Below, piece after piece: positions 9,459-18,925 of a stretch of 64,000 bases of DNA (positions are counted from its first letter, which is position 1; each line of letters begins with the position of its first letter). Under the pieces are notes generated by a model, which ran no database searches, was not told the origin of the DNA, and was given only the letters and a program-made list of their open reading frames with translations. This DNA comes from Pedobacter montanisoli (GTDB lineage Bacteria; Bacteroidota; Bacteroidia; Sphingobacteriales; Sphingobacteriaceae), in the NCBI RefSeq assembly GCF_022809115.1, contig NZ_JALGBH010000002.1:933543-997542 (forward strand), written 5' to 3'. Both the position numbers and the translations under genes were made by a program.

Positions 9459-9498
9459 TTACAATAAAGGAAGCTGTAAAAAGCCTCCTTTATTGTAA
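9459..9498. terminator. Strong hairpin between convergent genes
   Basis: TTACAATAAAGGAAGCT at 9459-9475 pairs with 9482-9498 with one mismatch across a 6-base loop. It lies between the SRPBCC gene (+) and the serine hydrolase gene (-). The T-run (9452-9460) is on the left, 5' on the + strand, so the arrangement is not a classic intrinsic terminator on either strand. Confidence 0.5.
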
Positions 9499-9600
9499 GG
9501 CAGAACCTCTCGTTTACCGTTACCCTATTACCTTCACTTCACTTTGAACTCTCCGAACTAATAAACCACTGCTCCAATATCGCTGGTACTGGCATTGCCT

Positions 9601-11004
9601 TTATTTATCTTTTATTTTTTTGATTTCATCAATCATTTTTTCTGCATTACCATTGGTTCCGCCAAAGCTAATTGCTTTGTTATACCACTCTAATGCCAAA
9701 TCATATTGTTTGTTGGTTAGATAAGCTTCTCCTAAACTATCGGCTACATTCGCATTTTTAGGAAACTCTTTTGTTGCCAATTCAAATATTTTTATAGACT
9801 CATTAATTTTGCCTAGCCTTAGCAATTCATATCCAAGGGAATTGAGTTCGCTCGGGTTTTCAAAACTATATTCCTTTTCAGAAGATTTTTTCAAAAAATA
9901 ATAGGTTTCAATCGCTTTATTTACATCGTTTAGAGTTTCTTTTCTTAATGCCTGGTAAACCGATTTTTTAGGAATTTCAAAAGCTTTTCCCAACATAATG
10001 TCACGAATGATATGTCCTAAGCTATAAACTTTATTAAGGTTGTTGGATGCCAGAATTACAACGACATCATTTTTCATGTCATTTAATAGAATAGATTCAA
10101 ATTTATACGAAACACCATTGTGGCGTTGCAATTCATCTTCTTCATAATATCTACCAAGAGAACCACCTTCTTCTTTTGCATAAGGATTATTCAACAACGC
10201 TTCAAAGGATTTTCTGGAAATTAAACGATTATGATTCATCGCATCAATCCATTTGTACATATCATTGATATCCAACCAAAGCCAACCGCTGATAAATTCT
10301 ATTTCTGGACATCTCACATTATCCATGTCATAACAAGACGTTCGGTTTTTATACCCTGGTTTTGCGTCAAACACGGAATTGGTCATTTTCAAAGGTTTAA
10401 TAATATTTTTAGTAACAAAATCTTGGAAAGTCATTCCTGTTATCTTTTCAATAATTCGTCTTTGCAAAAAGACGTTGCCATTGTCGTATCGGTAACCCTT
10501 TCCAGGCTCAAATAGCAAAGTATCCGTTTTTCTCAAAATCTTCCATGCTTCTTCATCGCTTTTTGGAACGATTAGTCCACTTTCTAGTCTGGGAATTCCG
10601 CTGGCGTAATTAATCAAATGTCTTGTCGTTACTCTTTCAGACCATTTCGGCAAACCTAAATTATATTTCGAAATAGGGTCATCAAGATTTAGTTTGCCAC
10701 GTTCTACTAACATCATAATAGCAACTGCATTAAATTCCTTTGCGATAGAGCCAAAATTTAAAATTGAATTTTTCGTTAAGGGTGTTTTCTTTGTTTCATC
10801 TGTAAAGCCAAATGATTTTTGATAGATAATTTTGCCTTTTTTCGCAACAAGGACATTTCCATTGAATAAACCTCTTTTGTAGGTTGTTGCCATTACAGAA
10901 TCAATTTGACTGCTATAGTCTGGCTCTTTTTTCGTTTTCTCACTTTTTTGAGCCAATACATTTATTGAAAAAAGGAAAAGAAAGATGACAATTGTATTTT
11001 TCAT
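9601..11004 (-). CDS. Exported beta-lactamase-like serine hydrolase with C-terminal TPRs
   Basis: The protein has a Sec signal peptide (MKNTIVIFLFLFSINVLAQ) and then a class C beta-lactamase/DD-peptidase-like domain. The SxxK motif is S86-I-A-K89, and the YxN motif is Y173-D-N175 in YRYDNGN. The last ~100 residues (from about 375) are TPR-like, including AKEFPKNANVADSLGEAYLTNKQYDLALEWYNKA. At 467 residues it fits the Bacteroidota 'serine hydrolase plus TPR' type rather than a true AmpC. The catalytic residues look intact; the substrate is unknown. The AraC regulator upstream on the same strand (11214-12353) may control it, which is inference. Confidence 0.85.
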   Translation of the reverse strand: MKNTIVIFLFLFSINVLAQKSEKTKKEPDYSSQIDSVMATTYKRGLFNGNVLVAKKGKIIYQKSFGFTDETKKTPLTKNSILNFGSIAKEFNAVAIMMLVERGKLNLDDPISKYNLGLPKWSERVTTRHLINYASGIPRLESGLIVPKSDEEAWKILRKTDTLLFEPGKGYRYDNGNVFLQRRIIEKITGMTFQDFVTKNIIKPLKMTNSVFDAKPGYKNRTSCYDMDNVRCPEIEFISGWLWLDINDMYKWIDAMNHNRLISRKSFEALLNNPYAKEEGGSLGRYYEEDELQRHNGVSYKFESILLNDMKNDVVVILASNNLNKVYSLGHIIRDIMLGKAFEIPKKSVYQALRKETLNDVNKAIETYYFLKKSSEKEYSFENPSELNSLGYELLRLGKINESIKIFELATKEFPKNANVADSLGEAYLTNKQYDLALEWYNKAISFGGTNGNAEKMIDEIKKIKDK

Positions 11005-11213
11005 TAGTTTTTTTGAATTTGATTTTTACGACGTTCTTTTTGATAGAATTGAGGAGCATAATTTTCTAATTATGCGCTCCGGGTTGCACAAAGCTTTTTT
11101 GACAGCAATTCATTTTATTTTTAATTGTTTTGCTGCAAAAGTGCATCAGAATACATTAATACGCGACCGACTAAAAAAAATCGAACTCATTTTTTGAAAA
11201 TAATTTGATTTTG

Positions 11214-12353
11214 CTAAGCTTGCTTTCTAAAATCGGTAGGTGTTTTTCCTGTATATTTTTTGAAGGAAGTATTAAAAGAAGATTTTGAATTAAAACCAAC
11301 CTGGTACAAGATTTCTAAAACAGTCAGCTCCTTTTGAGATGGATCTTTTAAGATTTGTATTGCTTTTTCAATTCTATATTCATTTACGAAATCGAAAAAG
11401 TGTTTATCCATATACAGGTTAATCAAAGTAGATAAATCTTTAACAGGCATTTTTACTTGCGCTGATAAATCCTGAATAGTTAATGAAGAGTCCAGATAAG
11501 GTTCCTTTTCCACCATAAAGTTTTTTAAGAATTCTATTTCCTTATTTTTATCTTCAACGGGTAAAGGGCTGTTTTTTTGTTTCGCAACAACATCTGTAAT
11601 AGGTTTCAGATCGGCATCCACTCCCCTAAAAAATTCTGGTTTATTTAACGCAACAAATAAATACCAGCACGTACAAAATAAAAATGCAAATCCATCAATG
11701 CAAACAATCCAAGCTCTGATTTCGACCTCGCCCCAACCAAAAATAAAAGTAACCAGCCATCTTATAAGAACGATGAAATGTAAAGCGTAATATAGAATTG
11801 TTATTTTATAAAGTGCATTAAGTTGAGAAATATTGGGATTTGTATAATTCTCAAGATAGACCGTTTTGGACTTTCTAATCGTCAAAAATGATGCAATAAA
11901 ATACACTTGAAACAGCAATTCGAAAAGAAAGTAAAAGAATTGCATTAACGGTTTGTCAAGCATTCCATTTATAAAATTTATTTTCGAAGTTCTATCAACA
12001 AAATAAATTCCCCACATTAAATACAAATTGAAGGCAACAAATGGAATGGTATGCAATAAATGTTTCGGTTTTAATCTAAAATTGGCGTAACAAACAGACA
12101 AAACATAGAGGTAAAATGATGCTGGAACCAGATAATTAATAGTCCAACGAAAAGCCTCGAGATTGATATGATTAACAGGAAATTCTTGTGTCAAAAATTT
12201 GATTGCATCTACTGCATTTGCAAAAAGAAAAAAAGCAAGCAGGCAATTTGAAAGTCTGTGCTTAGTTTTTACGGTAATCAAAAATAGGGCAAGCAAAAGT
12301 ACCATGAAGATCCCAATAGAGGAAACCAGATGAAGAAAGTTGAACTTGTCCAT
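11214..12353 (-). CDS. Membrane-anchored AraC-family regulator
   Basis: The N-terminal ~235 residues contain about seven hydrophobic segments (for example SSIGIFMVLLLALFLITV, YLVPASFYLYVLSVCYA, YFLFELLFQVYFIASFLTI). The C-terminal ~110 residues are an AraC/XylS HTH pair ending KELTVLEILYQVGFNSKSSFNTSFKKYTGKTPTDFRKQA. This integral-membrane AraC layout is common in Bacteroidota and suggests direct coupling of a membrane signal to DNA binding. The gene lies upstream of the serine hydrolase on the same strand, with 209 bases between them. Confidence 0.88.
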   Translation of the reverse strand: MDKFNFLHLVSSIGIFMVLLLALFLITVKTKHRLSNCLLAFFLFANAVDAIKFLTQEFPVNHINLEAFRWTINYLVPASFYLYVLSVCYANFRLKPKHLLHTIPFVAFNLYLMWGIYFVDRTSKINFINGMLDKPLMQFFYFLFELLFQVYFIASFLTIRKSKTVYLENYTNPNISQLNALYKITILYYALHFIVLIRWLVTFIFGWGEVEIRAWIVCIDGFAFLFCTCWYLFVALNKPEFFRGVDADLKPITDVVAKQKNSPLPVEDKNKEIEFLKNFMVEKEPYLDSSLTIQDLSAQVKMPVKDLSTLINLYMDKHFFDFVNEYRIEKAIQILKDPSQKELTVLEILYQVGFNSKSSFNTSFKKYTGKTPTDFRKQA

Positions 12354-12387
12354 ATTGTTTTAATGCAGGGCAAAGTTGCTTAGCAAC

Positions 12388-13746
12388 CTATTTTCCGATA
12401 CAAAACTTGGTAAAGATATTATCTAACAGATCATCAGTGGTAACGGTACCAGTAATCTCACCCAGGTAGTGTAGCGCCTGTTTAATATCCATCGCGAGAA
12501 AATCTGAAGTAACCGGATTGTGGATGTGCATCAACACGTTATTTAACGAATTTTGCGTATGCTTTAGCGCTTCTACATGGCGGATATTGGTAACCAGAGT
12601 TTCGCTGGTATTGATATGGCTCAGGTTTACCTTATTTAATAAAGCCTGCTCTAAGGTATCGATGCCTATTTTGTCTTTAGCTGAGATCAGCAGTGCTTCT
12701 AATTCCTGGTATTTGTTCTTTTTCTGAGCATCTAACAATTCGGCTTTATTTACCACAAAAAGATAAGGAATCTGCTGTTGTGCCAAGCCTTCTAATTGCT
12801 TTAATACATCAGCCTCATCTTCTTGTGCATCAACTAAATAAATAATCAATTTAGCCTGCTTCATTTTATCTAAGGTGCGCTCAACACCTTTGGCTTCGAT
12901 AATATCGGCCGTTTCGCGGATACCTGCCGTATCAATAAACCTGAAAACAACCCCGTTAATGTTGATCTCATCTTCAATGGTATCGCGGGTGGTTCCCGCA
13001 ATATCGCTTACAATAGCTCTTTCTTCATTTAAAAGTGCATTGAGCAAGGTAGATTTACCTACATTGGGTTTTCCGGCAATAACTACCGGAACACCGTTCT
13101 TAATTACGTTACCTATTTCGAAAGAGTGGATCAGGCGTTGCAATACCTTATTGATTTTTTGGATAAGACTTTCTAACTCTGCCCGGTTGGCAAATTCTAC
13201 ATCTTCTTCTGCAAAATCAAGCTCCAGCTCTATCATACTGGCAAAATGGATCAATTGTGAGCGTAGGTCTTTCAATTCATTGGCAAAACCGCCACGCATC
13301 TGCTGCATGGCCACATCATGCGAGGCCTTGCTGTTAGAAGCAATCAGATCGGCTACGGCTTCGGCCTGGCTCAGGTCAAAGGCACCGTTTAAGAAAGCCC
13401 TTAAAGTAAATTCGCCGGGTTTGGCTGCTCTGGCACCTTTGCTGATCAGCAGGTTAATGATTTGCTGAATAATGTAATTGGAACCATGGCAAGAGATTTC
13501 TACCACATTTTCTTTGGTATAAGATTTAGGGGCAATAAATAAACTTACAACTACCTCATCTATAATTACATGATCGTTCTTAATTAAACCAAAATGTAAA
13601 GTATGGCTTTCCTGCTTTTCGAGGTCTTTGCCCGAAAACACCTGATTGGTTAAACGAACGGCATCGGGTCCTGATAAACGGATTACGCCTATGGCACCGC
13701 TACCGGGAGGCGTAGATAATGCAATGATGGTATCTGATGTAATCAT
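12388..13746 (-). CDS. mnmE: tRNA modification GTPase MnmE
   Basis: This is full-length MnmE (452 residues). The N-terminal folate-binding domain starts ITSDTIIALSTPPGSGAIGVIRLSG. A helical domain follows, with an inserted G domain (P-loop AGKPNVGKST, switch DIAGTTRDT, DTAGIRET, NKAE) and the C-terminal FCIGK with its catalytic Cys. With MnmG it installs the 5-carboxymethylaminomethyl group on wobble U34 of several tRNAs. The gene is separate from mnmG and ends 34 bases from the AraC gene, on the same strand. Confidence 0.97.
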   Translation of the reverse strand: MITSDTIIALSTPPGSGAIGVIRLSGPDAVRLTNQVFSGKDLEKQESHTLHFGLIKNDHVIIDEVVVSLFIAPKSYTKENVVEISCHGSNYIIQQIINLLISKGARAAKPGEFTLRAFLNGAFDLSQAEAVADLIASNSKASHDVAMQQMRGGFANELKDLRSQLIHFASMIELELDFAEEDVEFANRAELESLIQKINKVLQRLIHSFEIGNVIKNGVPVVIAGKPNVGKSTLLNALLNEERAIVSDIAGTTRDTIEDEININGVVFRFIDTAGIRETADIIEAKGVERTLDKMKQAKLIIYLVDAQEDEADVLKQLEGLAQQQIPYLFVVNKAELLDAQKKNKYQELEALLISAKDKIGIDTLEQALLNKVNLSHINTSETLVTNIRHVEALKHTQNSLNNVLMHIHNPVTSDFLAMDIKQALHYLGEITGTVTTDDLLDNIFTKFCIGK

Positions 13747-13863
13747 AAGCTACAAAAGTAAGGCTTTTTATTGTTAGAATAATGTAATTGCTGCTTTAAG
13801 CAAAGGTCTTACCAAACATTTTATCTATATTTAGTGTTGAACAGAAAACTATTTTCCGTATTT

Positions 13864-14976
13864 ATGACCAATAACCAGTACCCGCTTACCGTAAGAAGAT
13901 CCATAGAATTATTAGGCATAACTTTAATTGCTTTCCTCTTAGTAGTTGGAAAAGATGTAATTATGCCCGTAATTATGGCATTTTTCATCAGTATATTATT
14001 ATTGCCTGTTTATCGTTTTTTACGCAAGTATAAAGTGCCCGAAGGTATAGCCATCTTTTTGCCTATTTTACTGGTTTTTGTGTTTATAGCAGGGATAGTC
14101 TGGTTCTTTTCGGCACAGATTGGGGTGTTGGTTAACGATTTTCCCCAGATTAAAGCCAATGTAGCGGTGCACCTGAGATCTTTGCAAGACTGGATCAGCA
14201 GTTTTACCGATTTCTCTATAGCCAAGCAGGAAAAATTCATCAATGAAAAGAGCGATGATCTGTTCAATATAGCAGGAAAAGTAGCCAGCGGCGCCGCAGT
14301 AACCCTAAGTAATGTGTTTATTTTTGTGGCCCTGATCCCTATTTACATTTACCTGATCCTCTTCTACAAGAGCATACTGCTTAAATTTGTGTTTATGTGG
14401 TTTAAGGTAGAGCACCATCCACGAGTTAAAGAAGCGGTTTACGAGTCTGAAGCCATCATAAAAAACTACTTGGTAGGTCTGTTAATCCAGATTACCTATA
14501 TGACTATTTTATTGGGTGGCGGTTTGGCTTTATTCGGCATTAAGCATGCCTTGCTAATCGGGGTAATCTTTGCTATACTAAATCTGATACCTTACGTGGG
14601 CGCTTTAATCGGCAATATTTTAGGCTGTTTAATTACGTTGAGCTCTTCTACCGAGCTATGGCCGGTAATTACCGTATTATTGGTAATTGCCGTAGTACAG
14701 TTTTTTGATAACAATATTCTTATGCCGCATATTGTAGGCTCCAAAGTTCGGATCAACGCTTTGGTATCTATTTTAGGCGTGGTAATTGGCGGTGTAATTG
14801 CAGGTGTAGCGGGAATGTTTTTATCGATGCCTGTTATTGCCGTGCTAAAGGTAATTTTTGATCGCAGTGAGGGTTTTAAACATTGGGGTGTACTGTTAGG
14901 TGATGAAAGACCAACCAAAAGCCCCATGAGTTTTGGAGTAAGGAAAAAACCGAAGGATATAGAGATACAGCCTTAG
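13864..14976 (+). CDS. AI-2E family transporter (PerM-like)
   Basis: The polytopic membrane protein (about 370 residues) has the PerM/TqsA-family layout: two N-terminal segments (LLGITLIAFLLVVGKDVIMPVIMAFFISILLLPVYRFLRKY), a soluble stretch, then a C-terminal helix group with NLIPYVGALIG, a family hallmark. Some members export the autoinducer AI-2 and others act in ion transport, so the cargo is uncertain. I prefer ATG 13864 (MTNNQYPL) over the GTG 10 codons upstream. The gene is divergent from mnmE with about 117 bases between them. Confidence 0.85.
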   Translation: MTNNQYPLTVRRSIELLGITLIAFLLVVGKDVIMPVIMAFFISILLLPVYRFLRKYKVPEGIAIFLPILLVFVFIAGIVWFFSAQIGVLVNDFPQIKANVAVHLRSLQDWISSFTDFSIAKQEKFINEKSDDLFNIAGKVASGAAVTLSNVFIFVALIPIYIYLILFYKSILLKFVFMWFKVEHHPRVKEAVYESEAIIKNYLVGLLIQITYMTILLGGGLALFGIKHALLIGVIFAILNLIPYVGALIGNILGCLITLSSSTELWPVITVLLVIAVVQFFDNNILMPHIVGSKVRINALVSILGVVIGGVIAGVAGMFLSMPVIAVLKVIFDRSEGFKHWGVLLGDERPTKSPMSFGVRKKPKDIEIQP

Positions 14977-15513
14977 GTGTTGGTTTTATAGTTGAATTGT
15001 TAGATCCTGAAATGGATTATCTTCAGTGAACTCGCTTAGGCGATTTACTTTGTAGCTTTCGTCAGCATCTCAGGCCTAAGCAACAACTCTGGTTCTACCT
15101 AAATCGGCCTTGGCTGATGCGGTAAGTAATAATTAGCCTATGCACAAAACTTTAAAGCATCAGGCGCAGCCGAGAGTTTTTTGTTACTTTTTGCGGTTAA
15201 AAAGTAAGAGCCTAGCGGCGGCGAGCGAAAAGAAGCATTAATACCTATTTGAGTCTGCCCTACTATCTTCTACATTTTGATAACTTGTTTTAAACTGACT
15301 TCGGGAAGTTCAATGTGACAGATCCTTTTATCATACCGACTTGATTCAGCATCTTACCTCAAGAGATATAGACCCTAAAATGAATTTACTGTGTAGCTTT
15401 CCACTTCGCTCCAAGTCAGAGTGACGTAAATAACAGTCGTCATGCTGAACTTGGTTCAGCATCTTATAAAGTAACTACTCTGTACCTATGTAGTTAATCA
15501 AATCGGTTCAGCC
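14977..15513. repeat. Repeat-filled intergenic region
   Basis: This 537-base gap has no credible gene. It holds a 169-base unit (15074-15242) repeated at 16571-16740, and several palindromic modules: 'gacttcgggaagttcaatgtgacag', 'ttgattcagcatctt', and 'gtcatgctgaacttggttcagcatctt' at about 15438-15465, which folds into a hairpin. Confidence 0.75.
15074..15242. repeat. Direct repeat unit, copy 1
   Basis: The unit begins GCCTAAGCAA and ends GAAGCATTAAT. It matches 16571-16740 in the same orientation with scattered differences, mostly in the first 60 bases. Its core holds a perfect stem, TTACTTTTT (15184-15192) and AAAAAGTAA (15199-15207), around GCGGTT, followed by a conserved GAGCCTAGCGGCGGCGAGCG. 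The two copies flank the TauE/SafE gene. Function unknown. Confidence 0.85.
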
Positions 15514-16281
15514 CTATGCTTTCAAAAACACATCATAAGCAAAACGTAAAATAGTCCCAAAAACAACAATCAGGAAAAAAATACGTACAAACTTATTTCC
15601 TTTCAATAAAGCCAATTTAGCACCCAAAAAAGAACCTGCTATGTTAAAAACAGCCATGGGTATGGCAAATTGCAGAAGAATGTGGCCGCTATAAGCAAAA
15701 TACAATAAAGCAGCCAGATTGGTACCCATGTTCACGATTTTGGCATGAGCACTAGCGCCCAGAAAATCGAAACCTAATGCAGCAATAAATACCAGAATAA
15801 GAAAAGAACCTGTACCCGGGCCGATCAAGCCATCGTAAAAACCAATGATCAGTCCGAAAACGGCTGCTAGAGCTACCTGTTTGGTGATAGTTTGCTGTTT
15901 ATGCTGTTGCACGCCAAATTGCTTGTTGAAATAAGTATAAAGCGCTACAGCAACCAATACAACCAGAATAATAGGTTTGATCTGTGTATTGTTGATTTTA
16001 CTAACCAAAAAAGCCCCTGAAAAAGAAGCGATAAACGCAGATAGTGTGCAGGCTATAAGTACCTTGTAATTGAACTTAACCTGTTTGGCATATTTAACAG
16101 CCGCAATGGTAGTTCCGGCCAATGAAGGAATCTTAACCGTTCCCAATAAAGTAGCTACTGGATATTGTGGTAAAATTAGGAAGGTTGCTGGAGTTTGCAA
16201 TAAGCCGCCACCTCCTACTATAGCATCTATAAAGCCTGCACCAAAAGCGGCTAAGCATAACAAAATAATTTCTTGGTTCAC
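15514..16281 (-). CDS. TauE/SafE family permease
   Basis: The 255-residue membrane protein begins NQEIILLCLAAFGAGFIDAIVGGGGLLQTPA, the N-terminal repeat signature of the family. The second-half signature GLIIGFYDGLIGPGTGSFL is also present. Such proteins export sulfite, sulfoacetate or related anions, but many are uncharacterised. The start is GTG at 16281; the family signature lies so near the N terminus that a later start would truncate it. The gene is bracketed by two copies of a ~170-base direct repeat. Confidence 0.88.
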   Translation of the reverse strand: MNQEIILLCLAAFGAGFIDAIVGGGGLLQTPATFLILPQYPVATLLGTVKIPSLAGTTIAAVKYAKQVKFNYKVLIACTLSAFIASFSGAFLVSKINNTQIKPIILVVLVAVALYTYFNKQFGVQQHKQQTITKQVALAAVFGLIIGFYDGLIGPGTGSFLILVFIAALGFDFLGASAHAKIVNMGTNLAALLYFAYSGHILLQFAIPMAVFNIAGSFLGAKLALLKGNKFVRIFFLIVVFGTILRFAYDVFLKA

Positions 16282-16753
16282 GCTGGCAAAGTAAAAGATT
16301 TTAACGCAAATTATTTAGTCTTGATAAGTAAAGAATTTTATTATTGTTATGATGACTAGAATACAGACCCTGAAATGAATTTACTGCGTAGCTTTCCGCT
16401 TCGCTCCAAGTCAGTGTAACGGTAAATTCGGAATGACATAAAAAGACTCATGTCTGGCTCAACTTTTCAATTTATTGAAAGAGTATTGTCAGGCTGAGCT
16501 TGTCGAAGCCTACTTCCTACTAATTGTCTACATTTCAGGATGCTCAATGTGACAGCATGGTACTTCTAACGCCTAAGCAAAAGCCCTTCGTTCTACTAAA
16601 ATCGGCATTGGCTGATGCGGTAGGCAGTAATTAGCCTATGCACAAAGCTTTAAAGCATCAGGCGCAGCCGAGAGTTTTTTGTTACTTTTTGCGGTCAAAA
16701 AGTAAGAGCCTAGCGGCGGCGAGCGAAAAGAAGCATTAATATCAATAAAAAGA
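16282..16753. repeat. Repeat-filled intergenic region
   Basis: The first part (about 16350-16560) carries the palindromic modules 'tgtcaggctgagcttgtcgaagcc', 'acatttcaggatgctcaatgtgacag' and a 'gaccctgaaatgaatttactg' module also present near 15370. The rest is copy 2 of the ~170-base direct repeat. I see no gene. Confidence 0.75.
16571..16740. repeat. Direct repeat unit, copy 2
   Basis: This is the second copy of the unit at 15074-15242. The stem TTACTTTTT (16682-16690) and AAAAAGTAA (16697-16705) is preserved. The loop is GCGGTC instead of GCGGTT. The unit ends 13 bases before the argS stop codon. Confidence 0.85.
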
Positions 16754-18526
16754 TTACATACGTTCAGGTACTTCAATACCTAAAATCTGTGTACCCCTTT
16801 TAATCACATCGGCAGTAAGTTTGCAGATATTTAATCTGTATTGCTTAACCTGTGCATTCTCTTCTTTGATGATAGGTGGCACTTCATGATAAAACTTATT
16901 GAAAAGCTTAGCCACCTCATATAAGTAATTAGCCATATAAGCCGGACTGTAAGCCTTGGCCGCTTCTGCAAGTTCGTGCGGATATTTGGCCAAAAGCATA
17001 ATCAGCTCCAATTCGGTATCACTCAGCTGAGTAATAGCGGTTTTATCTATTGAAAACTGGTAATCTGCACGACTTAAAAGTGATTTGATCCTTGCGTGTG
17101 TATATTGTATAAAAGGTCCGGTGTTTCCCTGAAAATCGATAGATTCTGCTGGGTTAAACAACAAACGTTTTTTAGGCTCTACCTTAAGTAAGAAATATTT
17201 AAGCGCACCTAAACCAATGGTGCTGTACAAGGTTTCTTTTTCAGTATCGCTAAAATCATTGGTTTTGCCCAGTTCTTCGGTTTTTTGTTTAGCGGTTTCA
17301 ACCATTTCGGCAATGAGGTCATCTGCATCTACTACGGTTCCCTCCCTGCTTTTCATCTTGCCACTTGGCAGATCCACCATACCGTAAGATAAATGGTGCA
17401 GCCCTTTTGCCCAGCTTTTGCCTAGTTTATCCAGAATGAGGAACAATACCTTAAAGTGATAATCTTGCTCATTTCCTACCACATAGATAGATTTATCCAT
17501 ATGGAAATCGTCATATTTCATTTGTGCGGTACCCAGATCCTGTGTAATGTAAACCGAAGTACCATCGGCACGTAATACCAGTTTTTGGTCTAAACCATCG
17601 GCAGTAAGGTCTATCCACACAGAACCGTCTTCTTTTTTAAAGAAAACATCTTTGCTTAAACCTTCTTCAACAATATCTTTTCCTAACAGGTAGGTATTAC
17701 TTTCGTAATAGTATTTATCAAAATCTACACCTAGTTTTTTATAGGTTACATCAAAGCCCTCATAAACCCAGCCGTTCATTTTTTTCCAAAGCTGAACTAC
17801 TTCTTCATCGCCCTGCTCCCATTTCAATAGCATCTGTTGTGCTTCTTTGATCAAAGGAGCATTCTTTTTGGCTTCTTCCTCGGTATTTCCGGCTGCTACC
17901 AGCGCTTCTATTTCCTTTTTGTATTCTTTATCAAAAACCACATAGTATTTACCCACCAAATGATCGCCTTTTAAACCAGTGCTTTGCGGGGTTTCGCCAT
18001 TGCCCCATTTCTGCCAGGCCAACATCGACTTGCAAATGTGAATGCCCCTATCGTTAACCAGATTAACTTTTACCACATCATAACCATCAGCCTTAAGCAG
18101 TTCTGATACGGCATAACCTAACAGATTGTTACGGATATGGCCTAAGTGCAAGGGCTTATTGGTATTTGGTGATGAGTATTCTACCATTACTTTCTGTCCG
18201 TTGAGCTTTACGCTCAGGAAATCATCGGCCAGTAATTGGTTATTGAACAGATTTATCCAGTAGCTTTGTGCAATACTTAAATTTAAAAAGCCTTTTACCA
18301 CGTTAAAGCCTTCAACTTCTTTAACGTTTTCCTGTAAAAACTTTCCAAGATCATCAGCTGTTTGCTCAGGAGATTTCTTTGAAAACCGTACCAATGGAAA
18401 CACTACGATGGTAACCTGCCCTTCAAATTCTTTGCGGGTTTCCTGTAAATTGATCACTGTTTCGTCTATATCCTGATTGTAAAGATGCTTTACGGCATCT
18501 TGCGTAGCTGTAATGATAAAATTCAT
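16754..18526 (-). CDS. argS: Arginyl-tRNA synthetase
   Basis: Full-length class I enzyme (590 residues) that charges tRNA-Arg. An N-terminal tRNA-binding domain is followed by the HIGH-type motif in NKPLHLGHIRNNLLG, the KMSKS-equivalent SGKMKSREGTVV and a C-terminal DALR anticodon-binding domain ending LGIEVPERM. The ATG at 18526 begins MNFIITATQDAVKHL. It is a single gene with repeats on both sides. Confidence 0.97.
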   Translation of the reverse strand: MNFIITATQDAVKHLYNQDIDETVINLQETRKEFEGQVTIVVFPLVRFSKKSPEQTADDLGKFLQENVKEVEGFNVVKGFLNLSIAQSYWINLFNNQLLADDFLSVKLNGQKVMVEYSSPNTNKPLHLGHIRNNLLGYAVSELLKADGYDVVKVNLVNDRGIHICKSMLAWQKWGNGETPQSTGLKGDHLVGKYYVVFDKEYKKEIEALVAAGNTEEEAKKNAPLIKEAQQMLLKWEQGDEEVVQLWKKMNGWVYEGFDVTYKKLGVDFDKYYYESNTYLLGKDIVEEGLSKDVFFKKEDGSVWIDLTADGLDQKLVLRADGTSVYITQDLGTAQMKYDDFHMDKSIYVVGNEQDYHFKVLFLILDKLGKSWAKGLHHLSYGMVDLPSGKMKSREGTVVDADDLIAEMVETAKQKTEELGKTNDFSDTEKETLYSTIGLGALKYFLLKVEPKKRLLFNPAESIDFQGNTGPFIQYTHARIKSLLSRADYQFSIDKTAITQLSDTELELIMLLAKYPHELAEAAKAYSPAYMANYLYEVAKLFNKFYHEVPPIIKEENAQVKQYRLNICKLTADVIKRGTQILGIEVPERM

Positions 18527-18925
18527 AGCTTCAAAAATAGAGAATAATGCTGAAACCCTGAAAAAGTTTTAAAACTTGCATTTCAACAACTTGTTCCGAA
18601 CTAACTTCGGGAGGCTCAATGTTTAGGGTATAGACACTGAAATAAATTAAGAGCGACGGTAAATTAAGGAATAGGATTAAAATCGTCATGCTGAACTTCC
18701 CGAAATCTCGGGACAGGCTATTTCAGCATCTAAATGTAGAAACCATTTCCCTTTGTCAGGCCGAGCCTGTCGAAGCCTATGCTGCTGGTTACTACATTTT
18801 CCCGAACCGACTTCAGGAGGCTCAATGTGACAGGTAGCTCTAACACAATACAACAAAAACCTTAAAAATTGGCACTTCAAAAAAAAAGGATAGCTTTGTA
18901 GATAACTCAAATTAATCATCTAAGT
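18527..18925. repeat. Repeat-filled intergenic region
   Basis: This gap between divergent genes contains several palindromic modules, for example 'gtcatgctgaacttcccgaaatctcgggacaggctatttcagcat' at about 18687-18731 (nested hairpin), 'tgtcaggccgagcctgtcgaagcc' at about 18754-18778 and 'gacttcaggaggctcaatgtgacag' around 18810-18834. No gene is evident; the promoters of argS and the ADI-like gene must lie at its ends. Confidence 0.75.

Noticed and set aside
9459..9498. Classic intrinsic terminator
   Set aside because: The hairpin is strong, but the T-run is on the upstream side for the + strand, so termination is not certain in either direction.
12875..13468. 197-codon ORF opposite mnmE
   Set aside because: It is a shadow of the conserved MnmE coding sequence, with Ser/Leu-rich composition and no recognisable domain.
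13834..13863. GTG start giving a 10-residue longer AI-2E permease
   Set aside because: Homology and normal length fit ATG 13864; the extra residues are unremarkable.
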